A stretch of DNA of 64,000 nucleotides, from contig NZ_VNIA01000007.1 in NCBI RefSeq assembly GCF_008124875.1, positions 1 through 64,000 of the forward strand. Direction: 5' to 3'. Source of the stretch: Tenacibaculum adriaticum. GTDB taxonomy: Bacteria; Bacteroidota; Bacteroidia; Flavobacteriales; Flavobacteriaceae. A program made the translations under genes and the position numbers. The notes under the pieces are model-generated. The model was not told the DNA's origin, made no database searches, and saw only the letters and a list, made by a program, of their open reading frames with translations. The stretch's first letter is position 1. Each line of letters opens with the position of its first letter. This document shows, one piece after another, positions 43,635 through 52,629 of this stretch.

Positions 43635-44555
43635 TTATTGTTTTCGCCCCCAATAAGTAGCTAAGACCATCCCAGAAAAAACATCCCAAACTCCCCAAAA
43701 AGCAGCTAATAAAGCCATACCACCTAAACCATTAAAAAAACCAAAGATAAGTAATAGGCCTAAGCCGCTGTTTTGTATACCAGTCTCCATAGAAATTGTT
43801 TTGCAATCTTGTTTGTTTAAACCAAATATTTTAGCTGTTGCATAGCCTATTATATAAGCAAAAACATTGTGAAAAATTACTAAGAAAAAAACCAAGTGAA
43901 TGTAGTTTTTAAAAACATGAACATTATCATATAAGGCAATAATAATTAAAACTAAAAAGACCATAATTGAAAATGGACGTATGACTTTATTAATCTTTTC
44001 TGCCATATTTGGATGATAATGATTTACGAGCATACCACAAATAAGAGGGATTCCTAAGATTAGTAATACTAGTTTAAACAATTCATATGGGTTTAATTCT
44101 ACAGTCTTTAAGATAGCGTTTGTAGGTTCGTGTAAGCTTCCCCAAAACTGCAAGTTAAAAGGTGTCATAACAATACATATAATTGTAGCAAAAGCAGTTA
44201 AACTAACAGATAAAGCGGCATTCCCACCTGCCATTTTACTGTAAAAGTTAGAAACATTACCCCCTGGACATGCTGCTACCATCATCATACCTAAAGCAAA
44301 ACTTGGATGTGGTTTTATTAACAAAATAGCGAAAAATGTTAGAGAAGGAAGTAGAATAAATTGTGATAACATACCAATAAATAATATCCTGGGGTTTTTA
44401 AGTAATCTTTTAAAATCATCAATTTTAATACCTAAGGCAACCCCAAACATAATTATAGCAAGAGCAATATTAAGCATCCAAAGAGCTTCTGTATCAAAGT
44501 TGATTTTTATATCGTCTATTTGTAAATTTAGATTAGTTTTTAAAAGCATATTCAA
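43635..44555 (-). CDS. Bile acid:sodium symporter family transporter (BASS/SBF)
   Basis: This 306-residue protein has about nine to ten hydrophobic segments and the BASS pattern CPGGNVSNFYSKMAGGNAALSVSLTA and ETGIQNSGLGLLL, the two sodium-binding crossover motifs. The substrate is unknown; bacterial members carry organic anions. It overlaps the start of the DUF4159 gene by 23 bp. Confidence 0.9.
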   Translation of the reverse strand: MNMLLKTNLNLQIDDIKINFDTEALWMLNIALAIIMFGVALGIKIDDFKRLLKNPRILFIGMLSQFILLPSLTFFAILLIKPHPSFALGMMMVAACPGGNVSNFYSKMAGGNAALSVSLTAFATIICIVMTPFNLQFWGSLHEPTNAILKTVELNPYELFKLVLLILGIPLICGMLVNHYHPNMAEKINKVIRPFSIMVFLVLIIIALYDNVHVFKNYIHLVFFLVIFHNVFAYIIGYATAKIFGLNKQDCKTISMETGIQNSGLGLLLIFGFFNGLGGMALLAAFWGVWDVFSGMVLATYWGRKQ

Positions 44556-45174
44556 TTATGTTAGCTCCCATTTTTAAGGCTTTCTCTCTTACGTCTTTTG
44601 GGTCGTTATGAACTTCTGCGTCTTCCCACCCATCACTTAAATCACTTTCATAATCATAGAAAATGATTAGTCGATTTTCATAAAAAAGCCCAAACCCTTG
44701 GGGTGATTTTTTATCGTGCTCATGAATTTTAGGTAATCCATTAACAAATGAAAAAGTTTGATGATATATAGGATGGTTTTTAGGGATTTCTCTAAATTCT
44801 AAATCTGGAAAAACCTTTTTAATTTCTCTTCTCACATATTTGTCTAATCCGTAATTATCTGAAATATGTAAAAAGCCACCAGATATTAAATACCTTTTTA
44901 AATTTTTAATATCATCTTCCGAAAAGAAAATATTTCCATGTCCGGTTATAAATAGTATAGGGTAGTTAAAAATGTCCTCATCATTTGGTATAACAGTGGC
45001 GATATTCTTATCGATTGAAGTTCTACAGTTTTGATTGGTAAAATCTATAAGGTTAGGTAAAGCAGTTGGATTTGCATACCAATCTCCACCACCATTATAT
45101 TTCAAAATAGCAATTTGCTGAGCACTGACTAAATTAAATATTAGCAGAAAAAAAAGAGATAAGAATTTGTTCAT
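44533..45174 (-). CDS. DUF4159 family exported protein
   Basis: This 213-residue product has a signal peptide (FLLIFNLVSAQ) and the DUF4159 pattern: ILKYNGGGDWYANPTALPNL, PILFITGHG, LKRYLISGGFLHISDNYG, and GWEDAEVHND. This fold resembles a class I glutamine-amidotransferase-like domain, but the catalytic role is unknown. It overlaps the BASS gene by 23 bp. Confidence 0.88.
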   Translation of the reverse strand: MNKFLSLFFLLIFNLVSAQQIAILKYNGGGDWYANPTALPNLIDFTNQNCRTSIDKNIATVIPNDEDIFNYPILFITGHGNIFFSEDDIKNLKRYLISGGFLHISDNYGLDKYVRREIKKVFPDLEFREIPKNHPIYHQTFSFVNGLPKIHEHDKKSPQGFGLFYENRLIIFYDYESDLSDGWEDAEVHNDPKDVREKALKMGANIIEYAFKN

Positions 45175-45212
45175 TGCATTTATGAATAATTAGCAATATA
45201 CTAAATGAAAAT

Positions 45213-45247
45213 AACAAGAGCATCATAAGAATAATGATGCTCTTGTT
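45213..45247 (-). terminator. Terminator of the secreted hydrolase gene
   Basis: AACAAGAGCATCAT and ATGATGCTCTTGTT form a perfect 14-bp stem with a 7-nt loop, 58 bp downstream of the hydrolase stop codon. Confidence 0.8.
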
Positions 45248-45305
45248 TCTTAAAAATAATTACAAATTTGCTTATGATATTTTATGTTACATAAAAAGGT
45301 GTTTT

Positions 45306-48140
45306 TTAAGGATTAAACTCTTTGGTGATCCACTCTCCGCAACCACACCTGTTGTGTCTTCTAAATTGTATGATAAAAGGAGCAGAATAAAGAAATTTAA
45401 TTAAATATGCACTGTGGGTAAAAGGGAAGTCTGGTTTTATATTTGTGAAACACATATTGTAAAAATTAGTGAATGTTAAAGAACCATAATCTGGATAGCT
45501 ATTATTTTGTGTAATTTGAGCACTTGGTATATTCCATTCCCATGTTTCCCCTTCGGCATATTCTGATGAAGGAATAAAAAAACTATACCATCCAAGGCCC
45601 AAAATTCCAGAAACATCTCTTACTTTTACATCAAAACCAAAAGGTATTTGTGAACCAGGAATTTCTAATATTCTAATATATTTGTTTATCACTTTAGTAA
45701 TGCCAAAAAGAGTTACCGTTGCGGTGATAACTCCACTGCCAGAATCAGGGCCTATAAACATAACTTTAATATTGTCATGATGATTTTCAACAATTTGTAA
45801 ATTAGGTGTAACACTCCATTCAATCTCGGTATTTTTACATTTCGGAGTATAAGAATAAGAACCAGTTTCAACAAAACAAAGCTTTTCAGGACCTCGTATT
45901 TCTTTTGAGAATAAATCGTCTTCTACAACATTACTAGGTAATTGTTCATTACCTTCTATTTCTTGGGTTAACCAATCTACATTTTGTTGTGTTAAAAATA
46001 TGTGTTCTTGGTTTTCTTGAGGAGCAAAATAACTATCAAAAGGTGTTTCTCCTGTACAAACTCTATTTTCATTCCCTATATTTTCATCTAAAACATTACT
46101 TCCTGTGTAAGCTAAAGAACTTTTAGTGGGGATGAAGCTATGAGTTGGGTCTATTAAATTTGATTTCAAATCATGAAATGTCCAATTTAATAAATACCAA
46201 GTAAAATCAGTTCCAGGATTAGTTGTTTCATCTACAAGTAATTGCTGAGCATTAAAATAACCCCCAGGAGCTATATCATAACTACCTTTGGTTTTAGGCT
46301 TGGATTTATAATTAGTTCTAGTTGTCCACCATTCCCACCATAAAAATTTACCTCTAATACCCCCATCAAAAACAAAAGTTTCACTATTGCCAGATTTTTG
46401 GTTTGTGGTATGATAAAATTTAGCTAAAAATCTATCGGCAAAAACACTAATAATTCCTCCTATTGGTCCAAAATGTCTTAAATCATCATCAATCTCTAAA
46501 TATTTAGAAGAAGAAGTACCGTTTAAAACACCACTCATACTCCCATTAATCAATGCTATTTTTCTTAAGTTTGTTGGTATCCCTAAAGTTTCTAAACTGT
46601 TTTGAAAGCGATTTCTAAAATTAGGAGCACCAACAGGAAAACTTGTATTATTGGTATAATGATTTACTAACATTTGTTTGGGTGCTGGCTTATTTAATTC
46701 TTCATTAATAAATTCTTTTGCGCTTTCATTACCTAACGTTTCAGCAAAATATTGTATCCCTTTTTGTACACCAATAGGTATGTTTGCTCCTTGATGTGGG
46801 CTATCAAAACTTACCCATAAACGCGTGTTATGGTTCCATTTTTCTTCGCCAGTTTCAGCGTATTTTTTCTCCATATATGCAAGTGCATACCGACTTATTA
46901 ACCCTCCCATGCTAGGGCCAATGACTACTGCTTCTTCATTACCTTGTTGTATACTTTTTATATGGCGTAATAAACTTATAAAAGTATAAGCATTACGCTC
47001 TATATAATCACCACCTCCATCAATAGTTTTACTACCTCGCTTATATACTGGGTGATTAACAATTATAACATCGTAACCTTTTAAGTTTAATTCTTTTACT
47101 AAATCAACATTATTGTTACTATTATCCTTATAACTCATTAATTGATAAATACTTTGGTTTTTATCAGGATCAAAATCTATATAGTCTTCTGCATCTATTT
47201 TTCTCGCATCATTTGGGTCGTAACCATCAATAATATATAAAGGTTTGTCTATTATTTCATTGTTATCATTATAATAAATTCTGTATTCATTTTTACCACG
47301 ATAGGCTTGGTTCTCATCATAGCCTTGAAAAAGTAAATCGTTGTGTGCTTCAATAGAATCTAAATTAGAAACTAATCCACGTTGTGCATAGGTAATGGGT
47401 TTTATAATTTTTATAGTTGCATAAGTAGTTTTTGTGGTATTATCACTGTAAGTAACTACAAAACGGAGTGTTTGTAGCGCAGTACTAGGGTATGTGGTAG
47501 AAAAATTTGTAGTTACTAAGTTATAATTACTTACCAGATTAAATGAGGTATTATTGGTGTAGAGTTGTAAGGTTTTTATTCGTTTACCATGTTTATACAG
47601 CTTAAATAGATTATCTGTAGTAAATGTAATAGCGTTTCCAGATACTTTGGCTACCAAAGGAGCTATAATGGTGGTTTGTTTTTTAATAAACGGATTTTTA
47701 TTAGGTTTGTTGGCAAACAACCCAGTAGTTGGGTTAAAATCTACCGTTGCGTTTTGTTCGGTAGTACCAAAATTACATTGGTGAAATTCGGTATTGATAA
47801 TACCAATGGGTACTACATTTTTTGCATAATTTTTATTTTTTAATTGTTGTTTAAAGTTTTCTACAGTAGCAAAATTTTTAATGTATGAAGCTCTGTATAA
47901 CTCGCTCCAAGCTTGTTTAAAATGGGCTACATTAGAGGTGTCTTTTTGTGTGTTTTGATTAAAAATTTGTAAACTTGCTACAGGAAATACTCTGTCTACT
48001 AAAATATTAGAAGTTATAGGAGTTTTATCAAGGTTTTTAATCCGTTCGTCTATCTCTGTGGTAAAGTTTCCATTGGTTAATTGTGCTTGTACTTGCATTG
48101 ATATTATCAATGTAAGTACCCAAAATGTAATTTTCTTCAT
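45306..48140 (-). CDS. Large secreted alpha/beta-hydrolase (lipase/esterase-like)
   Basis: This 944-residue exported protein has a Sec signal peptide (LIISMQVQAQ), a long N-terminal beta-rich part (to about 290), then an alpha/beta-hydrolase core with nucleophile elbow GPSMGGLISRYALAYMEK near residue 408 (GxSxG), KPLYIIDGYDPND in the region of the first strand, and WVSFDSPHQGANIP as in triacylglycerol lipases and PGAP1-type esterases. The C-terminal 180 residues are PKD-like (YSYTPKCKNTEIEWSV). No T9SS C-terminal sorting domain is seen; it ends EFNP. Substrate unknown. Confidence 0.8.
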   Translation of the reverse strand: MKKITFWVLTLIISMQVQAQLTNGNFTTEIDERIKNLDKTPITSNILVDRVFPVASLQIFNQNTQKDTSNVAHFKQAWSELYRASYIKNFATVENFKQQLKNKNYAKNVVPIGIINTEFHQCNFGTTEQNATVDFNPTTGLFANKPNKNPFIKKQTTIIAPLVAKVSGNAITFTTDNLFKLYKHGKRIKTLQLYTNNTSFNLVSNYNLVTTNFSTTYPSTALQTLRFVVTYSDNTTKTTYATIKIIKPITYAQRGLVSNLDSIEAHNDLLFQGYDENQAYRGKNEYRIYYNDNNEIIDKPLYIIDGYDPNDARKIDAEDYIDFDPDKNQSIYQLMSYKDNSNNNVDLVKELNLKGYDVIIVNHPVYKRGSKTIDGGGDYIERNAYTFISLLRHIKSIQQGNEEAVVIGPSMGGLISRYALAYMEKKYAETGEEKWNHNTRLWVSFDSPHQGANIPIGVQKGIQYFAETLGNESAKEFINEELNKPAPKQMLVNHYTNNTSFPVGAPNFRNRFQNSLETLGIPTNLRKIALINGSMSGVLNGTSSSKYLEIDDDLRHFGPIGGIISVFADRFLAKFYHTTNQKSGNSETFVFDGGIRGKFLWWEWWTTRTNYKSKPKTKGSYDIAPGGYFNAQQLLVDETTNPGTDFTWYLLNWTFHDLKSNLIDPTHSFIPTKSSLAYTGSNVLDENIGNENRVCTGETPFDSYFAPQENQEHIFLTQQNVDWLTQEIEGNEQLPSNVVEDDLFSKEIRGPEKLCFVETGSYSYTPKCKNTEIEWSVTPNLQIVENHHDNIKVMFIGPDSGSGVITATVTLFGITKVINKYIRILEIPGSQIPFGFDVKVRDVSGILGLGWYSFFIPSSEYAEGETWEWNIPSAQITQNNSYPDYGSLTFTNFYNMCFTNIKPDFPFTHSAYLIKFLYSAPFIIQFRRHNRCGCGEWITKEFNP

Positions 48141-48195
48141 AACTTTGTAAGGTTAAATGTTAATAAAATTGTGTTATTAAGTTTAATAATTTTTG

Positions 48196-48218
48196 GACGG
48201 TTGTTGGTAGCAACCGTC
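48196..48218. other. Conserved leader hairpin, copy A
   Basis: GACGGTTG and CAACCGTC pair with a 7-nt loop. A T-tract follows on the plus strand, but the neighbouring genes are on the minus strand, where it sits in the leader of the hydrolase gene. The same hairpin and flank recur at 49653-49675. Confidence 0.55.
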
Positions 48219-48223
48219 TTTTT

Positions 48224-48810
48224 TTAATTGTTTACTGTATTTAAATTGATGTCAAATCTTCCCTTAGTTATTTGAATAATATCATTTGAATCGTCAATAT
48301 TTACTAAAGTTATATTGTCAAATACCCCAGATATTATATTATTCGAACTATCAAATTGAGTAATATTTACAATGCCACTATCAGTGGTAGATATGTACTT
48401 TTTATTACCATTATTTTTATCAAATGTTCTACACCATAAGTGAGAATAATTTGGTTCAAAATAAAAATCCTCAAACCTTCACTTAATCCTAATGTGAAAT
48501 TTCCGGCAGATGTTAAGTCATAAATATAGATATATATACTGCCATTTGAATTAGTATTGCTATAATTGTTTACATCAATTATTAAATTATTATTGCTTTT
48601 ATGGTATACTTCTAAACCTTTTGCATTAGGGACACCATTACTATTTTTTGGTATTAATACTTCTCCATTAATAATACACCCAAAGGTATTGGCTCCTGTT
48701 TGGGTAATGTGGGGTAATTGGTCTTGAACAATTGGGTCATCGTTATTAGAGCAATTAAAAAAGGTGATTGCTGCTAATAATAGAACTGTTTTTAAGGTTG
48801 GTGTTTTCAT
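48224..48810 (-). pseudogene. DUF6252-like lipoprotein, copy 1, frameshifted
   Basis: The first of three tandem paralogues. It starts with a lipoprotein signal (FFNCSNND) and TGANTFGCIINGEVL. After FTLGLSEG, near position 48478, the frame shifts: the ORF from the start reads on into unrelated codons to 48367, while the homologous C-terminal part (FEPNYSHLWCRTFDKN to GRFDINLNTVNN) continues in another frame to a stop at 48224. Adding one base near the T-rich site restores a 195-residue protein matching copy 3. The IYIYIY segment is conserved, but its codons contain ATC and ATT, so no microsatellite remains. Confidence 0.75.
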
Positions 48811-49001
48811 AATTATAGAGGTTTAAGGTTTTGTTTTTCTTCTTTTTGGAAAAATTTCTATTAAGTTCGTAATTACCTCTGTAAATCAATATATTAAAAA
48901 TATACCAAGCAAGAAGTATATCTTGATATTTATGAATATCAGGCAGTTTTTTATGAATATTCGTTACTAATTTTAAAAAGTTATTGGCGTAATCTTCTTT
49001 C

Positions 49002-49602
<601 letters not shown>

Positions 49603-49652
49603 AATTATAGAGGTTTTATATTAATAAAGTGTTATTGCATTTAATGTTTTTA

Positions 49653-49675
49653 GACAGTTGTTAGTAGCAACCGTC
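49653..49675. other. Conserved leader hairpin, copy B
   Basis: GACAGTTG and CAACCGTC pair with one mismatch around a 7-nt loop. The flanks match those of copy A, so the leader of lipoprotein copy 2 is related to the leader of the hydrolase gene. Confidence 0.5.
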
Positions 49676-49678
49676 TTT

Positions 49679-50248
49679 TTATATTGTAGACCAGTTAATA
49701 TCAAATCTACCATCGGTTATTTCAATTGTATTGTTAGGATCATTTTCTTCAAAAGTTGTTAATTCGAAAGTTCCTGAAATTATAAAGTTTATTGGATCAA
49801 AACGAGTTATGATGATAGTTCCTGAATTGATGTTTGATAAATACTTTTTTCCGCCTGTTGTGGTATCAAAAGTTCTCGTCCAGCAATGATTAAAATCGGG
49901 TTCAAAAGTTGAAATACTTTGCCCAGTACTTAAGCCAAAAGAATATGTTCCTATTGAAGTTAAATTATATATATATATATATATACTGTCTCCGTTATCA
50001 TCTTTAAAGTTTCCAACATCGAAAACTATATTATTATTGGAATAATGAGCCACAAATAAACCTTTAGCTTGAGGAACTCCTCTACCATCTTTAGGGGTTA
50101 ATATTTCGCCATTAATAATACACCCAAAAGTATTCGCTCCAGTTTGAGTAATGGGTGGAAGTTGGTCTTGTGGATCGTCGTTGTTGGAGCAGTTAAAAAA
50201 TGTGACTACTGCTAATAGTAGGGCGGTTTTTAAAAATAATGTTTTCAT
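49679..50248 (-). CDS. DUF6252-like lipoprotein, copy 3 (intact)
   Basis: This 189-residue lipoprotein (lipobox Cys at about 20, TFFNCSNND) matches a DUF6252-like pattern: TGANTFGCIINGEIL, the IYIYIYNLTS segment, FEPDFNHCWTRTFD, and the C-terminal ITDGRFDINW. It is the only one of three tandem copies that is open over its full length. Its IYIYIY codons are (TA)10 at 49966-49985, also a slippage-prone run, here in frame. The first 26 bp upstream of the start codon are identical in copies 1 and 3, so a conserved leader drives the paralogues. Function unknown; presumably surface or periplasmic. Confidence 0.82.
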   Translation of the reverse strand: MKTLFLKTALLLAVVTFFNCSNNDDPQDQLPPITQTGANTFGCIINGEILTPKDGRGVPQAKGLFVAHYSNNNIVFDVGNFKDDNGDSIYIYIYNLTSIGTYSFGLSTGQSISTFEPDFNHCWTRTFDTTTGGKKYLSNINSGTIIITRFDPINFIISGTFELTTFEENDPNNTIEITDGRFDINWSTI

Positions 50249-50304
50249 AATTATAGAGGTTTAAGGTTTTGTAGGTTAAAGTTAACTAGAATTAAAAAAT
50301 TAAA

Positions 50305-50337
50305 GTCCTAAATCGTCCAATTTGGATGAATCTGGAT
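50305..50337. promoter_or_regulatory. Degenerate copy of the 33-bp palindrome
   Basis: The left arm GTCCTAAATCGTCCAA matches the perfect site at 50676 in 15 of 16 bases; the right arm (TTGGATGAATCTGGAT) has diverged. It lies 57 bp upstream of lipoprotein copy 3. Confidence 0.5.
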
Positions 50338-50490
50338 ATATTTACATAAAAAACTAATAATTAGTGTGTTATAGGTGTTTTAGAATAGGTGTATTCTTTT
50401 TAAGATAAAAGTGTGTGAATGTTTTTTACTAATCAAGCAATATTAAAAGGTACTGATTAAGGGCGTTTTAGGATTAACTTTAATGCAAAT

Positions 50491-50523
50491 AAAAAACACC
50501 ACTACTTTAGTAATGGTGTTTTT
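50491..50523 (-). terminator. Terminator-like hairpin
   Basis: AAAAACACCA and TGGTGTTTTT pair around an interrupted loop, with A/T runs on both sides. It lies downstream of the membrane AraC-type regulator gene. Confidence 0.7.
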
Positions 50524-50675
50524 ATCTTCCCCTTTTTCACACTGAGATAACGAGGGCTACCCCAATAAGTATTGTTAGAATTCATTACTTTTTATAAAAT
50601 TAAAACCCCTTCAGCTATTTTAATTAATAATAATAAAAAATTCTACTCAAATATAATATTTAGAATATAAAGAGA

Positions 50676-50708
50676 GTCCTAAAACGTCCAATTTGGACGT
50701 TTTAGGAC
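50676..50708. promoter_or_regulatory. Perfect 33-bp palindrome next to the membrane AraC regulator
   Basis: The arm GTCCTAAAACGTCCAA is followed by a single T and its exact complement. It ends 28 bp from the stop codon of the regulator gene. Its size and symmetry fit a protein-binding site, but it could also fold as RNA. A related degenerate site lies at 50305-50337. Confidence 0.55.
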
Positions 50709-50736
50709 AAGTTTTATATTATGTAAACGTTAAGAA

Positions 50737-51876
50737 TTATTTTTTGGATTCTTTATATCGTAAAGGCGTACAGCCTACATGTTTTTTAAAAACGTTATAA
50801 AAAGTTGATTTTGAGTTGAAACCAGATTCTAATCCAATAGAAACTATAGTATAGTTGTTGTATTTAGGATCTACCAGTAATTTTTTTGCCTGATTAATTC
50901 TCATTTCATTAATATAATCAACAAAGCTTTTATTTGCATTGTTGTTTATAATGGCAGACAAAGTACTAAGACCAATACCTAAATCTTGAGATACGTTTTG
51001 TAATGTGTATTTTGGGCATAAATATTTTTTATTTTCATTTATAAAATTATCTATTTTTATAAACTGTTCATCAGAAACATCATTAATTGAAGTAGGGATT
51101 TCAAGAGTATTAGTCTCTTCTGTGTTTTCAATCTCTATATTCTCACGAATTTGTTTTCGCTCTTTAAAAATTCTCAAATGCCTTATTCCTTGATAGCCTA
51201 GTAAGAAAATAATAATAGTTGTAAAGATTCTTAGAGGATAGTAGGAAAATAAAAAACCCGTAAAGTTTAGAGAAAACTTTACGATTAGAGCTAGTATCCA
51301 GAATACATAAACAAAGACTAATAATTTAAAGAAAGTATAAACCCATTTCAAATTATCGTAAGATAATATTTTAAGGAAAAGTTTTTCCTTTTTGTATAGA
51401 ATGTAAAAAGAATAAGTAAAAATACTTACAGAAGTTATAAAACTTAGTACTTCTTCTATAGAAGTGTATTTTTCGTACATTAAATCTAATTCTTCATGCG
51501 TGCCTTTGTCTTTAAAATATAATACAAAACCTATTTGTAAAACACAAGCAAGTAAAAAAAGAGGTATAATAACCTTTAATATTTTTATGCTTTTTTTTGC
51601 AATATCTACATAATGTACGAGAAACATATAAAAAAAAGGAGCGCTCAAAAAGTGCCAAGGAAGTTGTAAATAATCTAAGATAAATTTATGCTGAAATAAA
51701 TAATTGGCAAGAGCCCAAGATTGAAAATTATTTAATGAAATAGATAATATCATCAGGTATAAATACCTCATACTTTTATCTTTTCCATTCTTTGAAAAAA
51801 ACATAATGATGCTAAAGGCAAAACCATGAATAGCACTAACAATTAAAAAAAGGTTAAAAAAATCTGAAGTATTCAA
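50737..51876 (-). CDS. Membrane-bound AraC-family regulator (7-8 TM + HTH)
   Basis: This 379-residue protein has about seven to eight hydrophobic segments in residues 5-235 and a C-terminal AraC DNA-binding domain: LQNVSQDLGIGLSTLSAIINNN and YTIVSIGLESGFNSKSTFYNVFKKHVGCTPLRYKES. It probably senses a membrane or envelope signal and regulates transcription directly. The palindromes in the 488-bp gap downstream are candidate targets. It lies between the lipoprotein array and rsmE. Confidence 0.88.
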   Translation of the reverse strand: MNTSDFFNLFLIVSAIHGFAFSIIMFFSKNGKDKSMRYLYLMILSISLNNFQSWALANYLFQHKFILDYLQLPWHFLSAPFFYMFLVHYVDIAKKSIKILKVIIPLFLLACVLQIGFVLYFKDKGTHEELDLMYEKYTSIEEVLSFITSVSIFTYSFYILYKKEKLFLKILSYDNLKWVYTFFKLLVFVYVFWILALIVKFSLNFTGFLFSYYPLRIFTTIIIFLLGYQGIRHLRIFKERKQIRENIEIENTEETNTLEIPTSINDVSDEQFIKIDNFINENKKYLCPKYTLQNVSQDLGIGLSTLSAIINNNANKSFVDYINEMRINQAKKLLVDPKYNNYTIVSIGLESGFNSKSTFYNVFKKHVGCTPLRYKESKK

Positions 51877-51917
51877 TTTTTGGGGAATTTTACTTCCAAA
51901 ATACTAAAAAAAACGAA

Positions 51918-52625
51918 TTATTGATGTAAAAATGAAACATTTTGTACAGCCACTAAACCAGCAGTTTCTGTACGTAATCTACTTTTCCCTAAAGTTATGG
52001 GTATGAAATTTTTATCTATGGATTTTTGAATTTCTTCTAGTGAAAAATCACCTTCGGGACCTATTAATATGGTGATTTTTGAGTTTTGTTTTACAACTTC
52101 TTTTAAGAATTTTTTGTCAGATGGTTCGCAATGTGCAATAAAAACATCATCATCAAAGTTCAGTTTTGCAAACTCAGAAAATTTTATAGGTTCATTTAAT
52201 ATGGGTAATGTAAACTTTAAAGATTGTTTCATGGCAGATTGAGTAATTTTCTCTAACCTTTCCATTTTTAATACTTTTCTTTCTGAATTTTGACAGATAA
52301 TAGGCGTTATTTCATCAATGCCAATTTCAGTAGCTTTTTCTAAAAACCATTCTAATCGATCGTTATTTTTGGTTGGAGCAATTGCGATGTGCAAATAATA
52401 ATCCCAGCCTTTTAATTTTTCTTCAGATTTAATAATAGAAGCGATACATTTTTTGTCACTGGCTATATTAATTTCCGCAGAAAATAAAAATCCTTTACCG
52501 TTTGTAATATGTAATATATCTCCTTCTTTTTTACGTAAAACTTTTACGATATGGCGACTTTCATCTTTATTAAAAACGATTTGTTGTGTATGGTTATCTA
52601 TGTTAGGATTATAAAAAAGTTGCAT
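51918..52625 (-). CDS. rsmE: 16S rRNA (uracil(1498)-N(3))-methyltransferase
   Basis: This 235-residue SPOUT-class enzyme methylates U1498 of 16S rRNA. Motifs: HIVKVLRKKEGD near the N-terminus, CQNSERKVLKMERLEKI, and ILIGPEGDFSLEEI with the C-terminal LGKSRLRTETAGLVAV, the trefoil knot binding S-adenosylmethionine. It starts 5 bp after the GNAT-like gene and may be cotranscribed with it. Confidence 0.95.
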   Translation of the reverse strand: MQLFYNPNIDNHTQQIVFNKDESRHIVKVLRKKEGDILHITNGKGFLFSAEINIASDKKCIASIIKSEEKLKGWDYYLHIAIAPTKNNDRLEWFLEKATEIGIDEITPIICQNSERKVLKMERLEKITQSAMKQSLKFTLPILNEPIKFSEFAKLNFDDDVFIAHCEPSDKKFLKEVVKQNSKITILIGPEGDFSLEEIQKSIDKNFIPITLGKSRLRTETAGLVAVQNVSFLHQ

Positions 52626-52629
52626 TGTA

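Larger units (their letters stand above)
50249..50736. other. 488-bp gap with a terminator and palindromic sites
   Basis: No coding region is seen. The gap holds a degenerate palindrome at 50305-50337, a related half site GGGCGTTTTAGGAT at 50461-50474, a terminator-like hairpin at 50491-50523, and the perfect palindrome at 50676-50708. The sites are described separately. Confidence 0.7.

Noticed and set aside
49966..49985. (TA)10 tract in lipoprotein copy 3 as a frame-disrupting mutation
   Set aside because: The tract is in frame in this sequence and the protein is full length; it is a potential slippage site only.
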